Assembly: GCA_016794145.1 (NCBI GenBank) | Contig: JAEUKP010000013.1 | Coordinates: 1 to 46,279 of the forward strand | Length of the DNA stretch: 46,279 nt | Reading direction: 5' to 3' | Source of the DNA: Alphaproteobacteria bacterium | Lineage (GTDB): Bacteria > Pseudomonadota > Alphaproteobacteria > Micavibrionales > Micavibrionaceae | Shown: one piece after another, positions 41,315-46,279 of the stretch | Position numbering within the stretch: position 1 is the first letter of the stretch | Layout of the letters: every line of letters begins with the position of its first letter | Notes under the pieces: model-generated | Seen by the model: the letters and a program-made list of their open reading frames with translations, nothing else | Databases searched by the model: none | Told to the model about the DNA's origin: nothing | Position numbers and translations under genes: made by a program

Positions 41315-42862
41315 ATGACGCATAATAACATTGTTATTTTTGATACAACCCTGCGCGATGGAGAGCAATCACCCGGATGCTCTATGAATCTGGAAGAAAA
41401 GTTAAAAATGGCGCATTTGCTTGATGAAATGGGTGTGGATGTGATTGAGGCCGGATTCCCGATTGCATCCCGTGGAGATTATGAGGCCGTTGAGGCGATT
41501 TCAAAAATTCTGAAAAATGCAACTGTTGCAGGGCTATCAAGAGCCACCCAAAAAGACATCGAAGCAACAGCGGCAGCCATTCAATCTGCACAAAAACGGC
41601 GGATTCATACGTTTATCTCAACGTCTCCTTTGCACATGAAGTATAAATTGCAGATGGAACCTGCAAGAGTATTGGAAGCAATCGCAGAGAGCGTAAGCTT
41701 TGCACGGGGATTAACAGATGATGTTGAGTGGTCGGCAGAAGATGGATCCCGGACGGAGGATGATTTTTTGTGCAGGTGTGTTGAAACAGCAATCAAGGCA
41801 GGAGCCACAACGATTAATATTCCGGATACGGTTGGGTATGCAATGCCAGAAGATTATGCTGCAAAGTTTATAATGCTGCGGGAACGTGTTCCGAATATTG
41901 ATCGCGCTATTTTATCTGTACATTGTCACAATGATTTGGGATTGGCGGTTGCGAATTCTTTGGCCGGTGTAAGGGCTGGTGCGCGGCAGATTGAATGCAC
42001 AATTAACGGGATTGGAGAGCGCGCCGGAAATGCTGCGCTTGAGGAGGTCGTTATGGCGATGCGCACGCGCCCAGACGCCATGCCGTATCAGAATAATATT
42101 AAAACAGAAATGATTATGAAGGCTTCTCGGACCCTTTCATCAATCACGGCCTTTGCTGTTCAGCCGAATAAAGCAATTGTCGGGGCAAATGCGTTTGCCC
42201 ATGAAAGTGGCATTCATCAGGATGGAATGTTGAAACATAAAGGGACCTATGAAATTATGACGCCCGAATCCGTGGGGGTTACAGAATCAAATCTGGTATT
42301 GGGGAAACATTCGGGCCGGAATGCTTTGAAAACAAAGCTAAAGGAAATGGGATATGATTTGGATGACAGCACATTTGACGATGCTTTTAGGCGGTTTAAG
42401 GACCTGGCAGATAAGAAAAAAGAAATCTTTGAAGAGGATCTGATCGTCTTAATAGAAGGGGCAAGCCATGCAAATGAGGCTATTCAATTCCAGTCTTTGG
42501 TTATTCAGGCAGGCACAAAGGGGCCACAAATTGCCTCTATTGAACTGATGGTTGATGGAGATCGTAAATATGCGATGTCTGAAGGCAACGGGCCTGTTGA
42601 TGCTATTTTCAAAGCAATTCGTATGATTGTTCCGCATGATAATGCCGTGCTGAAGCTTTACCAGGTTCATGCGGTTACAGGGGGCACTGATGCTCAGGCA
42701 GAAGTGACGGTCAAGATCGAAGAAGATGGTAAAACTGTTGTGGGTCAGGGAAGTGATACAGATACGTTGGTCGCCTCTGGCCGTGCATATATTCACGCGG
42801 TCAATAAATTGTTGGACAAGCGCAAACGATCTTTGCCTCCCCTCAATTCCATGCTCATTTGA
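41315..42862 (+). CDS. leuA: 2-isopropylmalate synthase
   Basis: A 515-residue enzyme condensing acetyl-CoA and 2-oxoisovalerate, the first committed step of leucine synthesis. The metal/substrate motif [13 protein letters not shown] is at 9-21, with [17 protein letters not shown] (metal His) and [19 protein letters not shown]. The [15 protein letters not shown] motif follows, and then the C-terminal LeuA dimer/regulatory domain that binds leucine. GAGAGA precedes the ATG at 41315. A terminator follows at 42911. leuB, leuC and leuD are not in the window. Confidence 0.96.
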   Translation: MTHNNIVIFDTTLRDGEQSPGCSMNLEEKLKMAHLLDEMGVDVIEAGFPIASRGDYEAVEAISKILKNATVAGLSRATQKDIEATAAAIQSAQKRRIHTFISTSPLHMKYKLQMEPARVLEAIAESVSFARGLTDDVEWSAEDGSRTEDDFLCRCVETAIKAGATTINIPDTVGYAMPEDYAAKFIMLRERVPNIDRAILSVHCHNDLGLAVANSLAGVRAGARQIECTINGIGERAGNAALEEVVMAMRTRPDAMPYQNNIKTEMIMKASRTLSSITAFAVQPNKAIVGANAFAHESGIHQDGMLKHKGTYEIMTPESVGVTESNLVLGKHSGRNALKTKLKEMGYDLDDSTFDDAFRRFKDLADKKKEIFEEDLIVLIEGASHANEAIQFQSLVIQAGTKGPQIASIELMVDGDRKYAMSEGNGPVDAIFKAIRMIVPHDNAVLKLYQVHAVTGGTDAQAEVTVKIEEDGKTVVGQGSDTDTLVASGRAYIHAVNKLLDKRKRSLPPLNSMLI

Positions 42863-42966
42863 TTTGGTTTGGGAATAATGGAAAGATGGTGGACCCAATC
42901 GGGATCGACCGCACGCGCAGGCGTGCTTTTTTACAGTTCGGTTCGATTCACCCGATTGCTCAGAAT
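42862..42966 (+). repeat. about 105-bp direct repeat, copy A, carrying a tRNA-Ala 3' end
   Basis: It begins ATTTGGTTT right at the leuA stop and includes TGGTGGACCCAATCGGGATCGA, the reverse complement of the last part of the tRNA-Ala gene at 43280. It then diverges into a terminator hairpin and GGTTCGATTCACCCGATTG. Nearly identical to 43155-43263. The tRNA 5' half is missing. Confidence 0.75.
42911..42932 (+). terminator. leuA terminator
   Basis: GCACGC-GCAG-GCGTGC followed by TTTTTT: a perfect 6-bp stem with a tetraloop, about 50 bp after the leuA stop. Confidence 0.85.
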
Positions 42967-43025
42967 ATCTGCGATATAGCCTGACGAAATAAGAATGAGC
43001 ATTTTAGATGGTTCTTTTTGTAGTC

Positions 43026-43125
43026 GCCCCCCTCACCCGACTCCGGCTAAGGGCATAAAGCCCTAAGCCTGTGTTGCCCTCTCCCCCCAGTGAAAGAGGC
43101 TTGGGAGAGGGAGGGGTGAGGGGGC
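43026..43125. repeat. REP-like GC-rich palindrome
   Basis: GCCCCCCTCACCC (43026-43038) pairs with GGGTGAGGGGGC (about 43114-43125). Inner complementary parts include CCCTCTCCCCCC against GGGAGAGGGAGGGG and AGGGC-ATAAA-GCCCT. This arrangement (CCCTCACC...CTCTCCC...GGGAGAGGG...GGTGAGGG) is a common intergenic palindrome type in proteobacteria. It lies between the two direct repeats. Confidence 0.7.
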
Positions 43126-43154
43126 AAAGATCACCGCTCGGATCAATCATTCTT

Positions 43155-43263
43155 ATTTGGTTTAGCAATAATGGAAAGATGGTGGACCCAATCGGGATCG
43201 ACCGCACGCGCAGGCGTGCTTTTTTACAGTTCGGTTCGATTCACCCGATTGCTCAGAAATATT
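43155..43263 (+). repeat. about 109-bp direct repeat, copy B
   Basis: It matches 42862-42966 with only a few changes (GTTTAGCAATAATGG versus GTTTGGGAATAATGG; AGAAATATTTGC versus AGAATATCTGC). It again contains the tRNA-Ala 3' end and a terminator. The same 35-bp start (CAATAATGGAAAGATGGTGG onwards) then recurs a third time at 43266, where it continues into the intact tRNA gene. Confidence 0.75.
43204..43225 (+). terminator. second copy of the leuA-type terminator
   Basis: The same GCACGC-GCAG-GCGTGC-TTTTTT hairpin as at 42911, duplicated with the direct repeat. It would stop plus-strand transcription entering the tRNA gene from its 3' side. Confidence 0.75.
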
Positions 43264-43279
43264 TGCAATAATGGAAAGA

Positions 43280-43355
<76 letters not shown>

Positions 43356-43428
43356 TCTTAAAAAGAAGATGGGGCTATGAATATTCAATTCACAGCCCCT
43401 AATCAAGTAAAATCTGATCAATCAATGA

Positions 43429-43839
43429 TTATTTTTTTAAAGAGTCGCGAATTTCACGCAAAAGCAGCACATCTTCGGATGGTGCTGGTGGTGGGGCATC
43501 TGGAGCCGGTTTTTTTAACTTATTTGTCCCTTTGACCACCCAGAACACAAACCAAGACACAGCCAGAAAATTAATCACAGCATTGATTAGCATCCCGTAA
43601 CTCAGGACAGGGACGCCCGCATCTTTTGCGGCCTTCAAAGTGGCGTAGCTTGTATCCCCACCCAATTGGAAAAAGTAGTTAGAGAAATCAACCCCCGCCA
43701 TCATCCAGCCAACGATAGGCATAATAATGTCGCCAACAGCCGAGTTAACAATAGCGGTAAATGCGGCCCCCATGACAATACCGACGGCCATATCGATGAC
43801 ATTCCCACGGGCAATAAAATCTTTAAATTCCTTTAGCAT
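43429..43839 (-). CDS. mscL: large-conductance mechanosensitive channel
   Basis: A 136-residue inner-membrane channel that opens under hypo-osmotic shock. The N-terminal helix [41 protein letters not shown] contains TM1 with the Gly/Ala-rich gate. A periplasmic loop follows ([29 protein letters not shown]), then TM2 ([19 protein letters not shown]) and a charged C-terminal helix ([14 protein letters not shown]). AGGAG six bases before ATG 43839 sets the start; the adjacent ATG at 43842 is possible, and a longer frame to 43923 is unlikely. Confidence 0.95.
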   Translation of the reverse strand: MLKEFKDFIARGNVIDMAVGIVMGAAFTAIVNSAVGDIIMPIVGWMMAGVDFSNYFFQLGGDTSYATLKAAKDAGVPVLSYGMLINAVINFLAVSWFVFWVVKGTNKLKKPAPDAPPPAPSEDVLLLREIRDSLKK

Positions 43840-43884
43840 CATGAGCTCCTTCAAAAAGGGTTTTAATAACAATTGTGTTATGAC

Positions 43885-43916
43885 ATAAAAAAAGGACCAT
43901 GACAATCCATGGCCCC
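43885..43916 (-). terminator. terminator after the BI-1 family gene
   Basis: The minus strand has GGGCCATG-GATTGT-CATGGTCC followed by TTTTTTTATG. It separates the BI-1 gene from mscL. Confidence 0.75.
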
Positions 43917-43939
43917 TTTTCAAAGGAATAGATTCAGGA

Positions 43940-44650
43940 TTATTCCCTGTTACCCATCAGTTGCAGAATGCTTTGGAACATTGCAATAAAGCTGATGTAA
44001 AGGTTCAGGGCTGCCAACCAGGACATGCGACTCATGATTTCTGAATCAGCATTGGCAGAGTACATTTCTTTCATCCGCTGTGTCTCCCAAGCCGTGATTC
44101 CAGCAAAGGCAATAATGGAAACAACACTGATCACGTTGCCCATAAGCGTTGAGCCAACAAAAATATTGATCAACCCAAGAATAAAAACACCCCAAACGCC
44201 CATGACTGCGAAGCTTCCGACGCCATCCAGGTTCTTTTTGGTTGTATAGCCAAAGATGCTGAGGCCTGCAAACATTGCCGTTGCGATAAAGAACGCTTTT
44301 GCAATGCTTTCACCCGTGAAAATCGCAAAAATCGATGCAAAGCTGATCCCGTAAAGGGCTGACAAAAGGAAAAATGAGACGGACATGCCCTTGGCAGACA
44401 TTTTCGCAGGGTTAAAGCCAAAAAAGACAATTGCCAAAGGAGCCAGAATCACCAGCCATTTTTGGGGGCCGCCCAGAAATAGAGTCAACAACTCAGGCGA
44501 GTTCCCAACAAAATAAGAAATAACAGCAGTGACCAGAACACCAAGGGTCATGCGGTTATAAATGCGGGACATGTGCGCCCTGAGCCCCGCATCAAAAGAA
44601 ACAGACTGTGACGATGATGTCTGCCCAACGGGAATTTGATGATCGAACAT
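43940..44650 (-). CDS. Bax inhibitor-1/YccA family membrane protein
   Basis: A 236-residue integral membrane protein of the BI-1 family (YbhL/YccA group). A short cytosolic N-terminus ([15 protein letters not shown]) is followed by seven hydrophobic segments, starting [16 protein letters not shown]. Conserved family features are [18 protein letters not shown] at the C-terminus, and [11 protein letters not shown], which holds the acidic/polar residues near the inner mouth of the bundle. In E. coli, members act in protease regulation or ion leak; here the role is unknown. GGAGG eight bases before ATG 44650 fixes the start; the frame is open further upstream but has no ribosome site. Confidence 0.92.
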   Translation of the reverse strand: MFDHQIPVGQTSSSQSVSFDAGLRAHMSRIYNRMTLGVLVTAVISYFVGNSPELLTLFLGGPQKWLVILAPLAIVFFGFNPAKMSAKGMSVSFFLLSALYGISFASIFAIFTGESIAKAFFIATAMFAGLSIFGYTTKKNLDGVGSFAVMGVWGVFILGLINIFVGSTLMGNVISVVSIIAFAGITAWETQRMKEMYSANADSEIMSRMSWLAALNLYISFIAMFQSILQLMGNRE

Positions 44651-44762
44651 CTCTAAAACCTCCAAGGAATAAAAAATGAGATGAAATAAACTTACTGACT
44701 CATATATAGAGCATGACTCGCTAAAATCAAAGGGTAATCGGATTTTTCCTGAAACAGGGGGC

Positions 44763-45554
44763 TTATTTGGTTGCAAGAGTATAGAAAAACTGGAACCCTT
44801 GGTCAAAATGGTCAAGCCAGAAAAGCATCATCGTGGAGATAATCATCCCAAGCGTGATGAGCGAAAGCATAATTTGGATAGGAACAGCCAGCATAAAGAC
44901 TTGAACCTGGGGCATTAGTTTGGACATAACGCCCATTCCCACATTTAAAATCGTGACGATAATCAAGAATGGTGCAGTCATTTGGATTGCAATGCGGAAA
45001 GATAGGCTGATTTCCTCAATAAGAATTCGTGCAATATCCCCCATGCTTGGCAGTTGGTTGATCAGGATTAGATCATAACTTTCGATAATCCCTGTAATCA
45101 TCAGGTGGTGCATGTCTGTCACAAGGAGCAGAAGTGTTGCGATCATTGTCAGAAAAGAGCCAATGACCGTTCCTTGCGATGCAAAGGCAGGGTTGAAAAG
45201 CTGGGCGTTTGCAAGTGATGATTGTGTGGCGATAATCATCCCTGCGATATCAATCGCCCCCAGAAGCACGCGCATAATTGTTCCCAAAAGGAGTCCTGCA
45301 ATAAACTCCATGATAATCAGCGTGAAAAGCGTGATTGTTTCGGGAATTGGGTTCGGGACCTTATTCTGGAGAATTGGGAAGATAACAAAGGTAAAGGCAA
45401 GGGCGTAGTAAAGGCGGATATTTGCAGGAACAAATGCATTCCCAACACCCGGCATAATCATGATGGCTGTCCCAACCCTTACAAAGACAAGGATAAACGC
45501 AAAAACACCCGTCGTTAGAAAACTTTGAAATGTATCAGGAGTCATTGAAACCAT
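44763..45554 (-). CDS. fliR: flagellar export apparatus protein FliR
   Basis: A 263-residue inner-membrane component of the flagellar type III export gate, part of the FliPQR complex. It has the FliR layout of about six hydrophobic segments (FAFILVFVRVGTAIMIMPG at the start; IRLYYALAFTFVIFP; GLLLGTIMRVLLGAIDIAGM; the cytosolic-facing MGDIARILIEEISLSFRIAIQMTAPFLI; IQIMLSLITLGMIISTMMLFW). It follows fliQ by 11 bases. flhB, its usual neighbour, is not adjacent. A BI-1 gene comes next instead. Confidence 0.92.
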   Translation of the reverse strand: MVSMTPDTFQSFLTTGVFAFILVFVRVGTAIMIMPGVGNAFVPANIRLYYALAFTFVIFPILQNKVPNPIPETITLFTLIIMEFIAGLLLGTIMRVLLGAIDIAGMIIATQSSLANAQLFNPAFASQGTVIGSFLTMIATLLLLVTDMHHLMITGIIESYDLILINQLPSMGDIARILIEEISLSFRIAIQMTAPFLIIVTILNVGMGVMSKLMPQVQVFMLAVPIQIMLSLITLGMIISTMMLFWLDHFDQGFQFFYTLATK

Positions 45555-45565
45555 CCTGCATTGTT

Positions 45566-45832
45566 TTATTTAATCGCGATAATTTTATCAGCCAGGAACT
45601 GCATAAATTCAATCAAGCTTGTGGTCATGAGGGGAAGCCCGATAAATAAAGCCAAAAAGATCGAGAGGATCTTTGGGACAAAAACCAGAGTGACCTCTTG
45701 GATCTGTGTCAGGGCCTGAACCAGAGCCACAGCCGTACCAACAACCAGGCCAACCAACATAACTGGGGCACTTAATTCAATGCACAACATTATCGCGTGG
45801 CGGACGAGTTCAATGATTTCTTCTTCTGTCAT
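45566..45832 (-). CDS. fliQ: flagellar export apparatus protein FliQ
   Basis: An 88-residue two-span inner-membrane protein of the export gate. Marks are IELVRHAIMLCIELSAPVMLVGLVVGTAVALVQALTQIQEVTL (TM1 plus the conserved QALTQIQE loop) and VPKILSIFLALFIGLPLM (TM2). The ribosome site is weak. It starts 54 bases from an inverted-repeat element, and the genes that normally precede it in an operon are not visible on this side. Confidence 0.94.
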   Translation of the reverse strand: MTEEEIIELVRHAIMLCIELSAPVMLVGLVVGTAVALVQALTQIQEVTLVFVPKILSIFLALFIGLPLMTTSLIEFMQFLADKIIAIK

Positions 45833-45886
45833 CCTATCATTCTAGGCTTTTCAAGAATTTCCGCAAGCCTGAAGAAAAAGGTTTTA

Positions 45887-46019
45887 AGTGCCTATCCAAG
45901 AACTTTTGGTGCAATTCTGGATTGCCTTGGGCGCTGCAAGCGGTTAGGCAATGACGAGCTCCATAGTAGAACGCTAGAAAACCCCAGATTTCTAGGGAAA
46001 AGTTTTTTGGATAGACACT
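45887..46019 (+). mobile_element. 133-bp MITE-like relative of the 238-bp elements
   Basis: It starts AGTGCCTATCCAAGAACTTTT and ends AAAAGTTTTTTGGATAGACACT, the same terminal pattern as the elements at 15644 and 26880, with TA on both sides. The inside is shorter and diverged (CTAGAAAACCCCAGATTTCTAG palindrome; GGATTGCCTTGGGCGC). I infer an internally deleted or separate subfamily. It lies just upstream of fliQ. Confidence 0.65.
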
Positions 46020-46039
46020 TATGAACTTCTTGGGGCTTT

Positions 46040-46139
46040 TTAGAGTGGCGCTCTGAGCGGGGCATCTTGTTCGAAGCCATCTTTCTGAGCATAATAAGCA
46101 GTAAGAACCTTAGGGGCCACAGAGAAAAAAACCGGTGTC
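46040..46139 (-). pseudogene. 3' end of an unknown gene cut by IS5
   Basis: On the minus strand, from the IS boundary to TAA (46042-46040), a frame reads T-P-V-F-F-S-V-A-P-K-V-L-T-A-Y-Y-A-Q-K-D and then GFEQDAPLRAPL. The balanced composition looks like a real protein C-terminus. The 5' part would be on the other side of the IS. I cannot name the protein. It would have been transcribed towards fliQ. Confidence 0.4.
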
Positions 46140-46279
46140 CTAGGCTCAGGACTTAATGATTATGGATTCACAAAATGATTGAGATGTGATTCACTGGTGG
46201 TGGAGGTGTCGCCATGAGTGATTTGTTTTATCTGAGTGAAGAGCAGTTTAATCGAATTAAGAAATATTTTCCGTACCCC
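46140..46279 (+). mobile_element. IS5-family insertion sequence, left (5') end
   Basis: It begins CTAGGCTCAGGACT, the inverted partner of the IS end at 128-141. A 74-bp leader with TGATTCACTGG follows, and then the transposase start. The element runs off the right edge. Confidence 0.8.
46214..46279 (+). CDS. IS5-family transposase, N-terminal fragment (cut by window edge)
   Basis: ATG at 46214 opens MSDLFYLSEEQFNRIKKYFP, the usual start of IS5-group transposases (M-x-x-x-F-x-L-S-D/E-x-Q-F/W-x-x-I-x-P-Y/F-x-P). GGAGG nine bases before the ATG is a good ribosome site. The rest is off the window and should match the C-terminal fragment at 3-125. Confidence 0.8.
   Translation, partial: MSDLFYLSEEQFNRIKKYFPYP

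Noticed and set aside
42880..42903. Possible additional tRNA-Ala genes at 42880 and 43180
   Set aside because: Only the 3' third of the tRNA is present; the anticodon, D-arm and 5' acceptor strand are missing.
43071..43271. Frame with a Pro/Ser/Gly-rich start (PSPPSERGLGEGGVRG)
   Set aside because: This is the usual translation of a REP-type palindrome and the adjacent direct repeat, not a gene.

Overview
The window (46,279 bp, roughly 40-45% GC by eye) is a piece of an alphaproteobacterial chromosome. The evidence is the origin-proximal gene set (hemE-hemH, parA-parB, rsmG-mnmG, dnaQ-coaE close together), a ChvG/ChvI-type two-component pair followed by rapZ, a clpS-clpA pair, a phasin and flagellar fliQ/fliR. 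The moderate GC, the mobile elements and the large adhesin suggest a host-associated or particle-associated lineage (Holosporales- or Rhodospirillales-like), but the exact group cannot be fixed from sequence reading alone.

Layout. (1) 1-141 and 46140-46279 are the two opposite ends of an IS5-family element. The window starts and stops inside the IS, and a broken gene lies next to each IS end. (2) 0.7-14 kb is a minus-strand surface/secretion block: a secreted Cys-pair repeat protein, a TpsB outer-membrane transporter, and a very large TpsA exoprotein with 24 FG-GAP-like repeats and about eight YGD/MBG Ig-like repeats. (3) 14-23.5 kb is mostly housekeeping: a thioesterase, panC, clpA/clpS, a phasin, a DacA-type carboxypeptidase with SPOR domain, a pilin-like small secreted protein, fmt and truA. 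(4) 23.5-33 kb looks like the replication-origin neighbourhood. A gene-free 396-bp stretch with DnaA-box sequences lies directly upstream of hemE-hemH. It is followed by parB, parA, rsmG, mnmG, dnaQ and coaE on the minus strand, with two parS-like sites inside rsmG and mnmG. (5) 33-36.7 kb holds chvI-chvG-rapZ, translationally coupled, plus an unknown gene. (6) 36.8-42.9 kb holds a leuS whose base composition is clearly GC-richer than its neighbours, an AT-rich orphan gene, a small GC-richer gene, and leuA behind a possible leucine attenuator. (7) 42.9-43.4 kb is a repeat cluster around a tRNA-Ala(GGC) gene, with two partial copies of its 3' end and a REP-like palindrome. (8) 43.4-45.8 kb holds mscL, a BI-1/YccA membrane protein, fliR and fliQ.

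A family of short terminal-inverted-repeat elements runs through the window. Two copies are 238 bp and nearly identical; they sit at the ends of clpA and parB. A third, diverged 133-bp relative lies upstream of fliQ. The most novel-looking items are the giant FG-GAP/MBG TpsA with its partner and the neighbouring 14-Cys repeat protein, the MITE-like family, the 26-residue membrane peptide with its own strong promoter, and the tRNA-3'-end repeat cluster.
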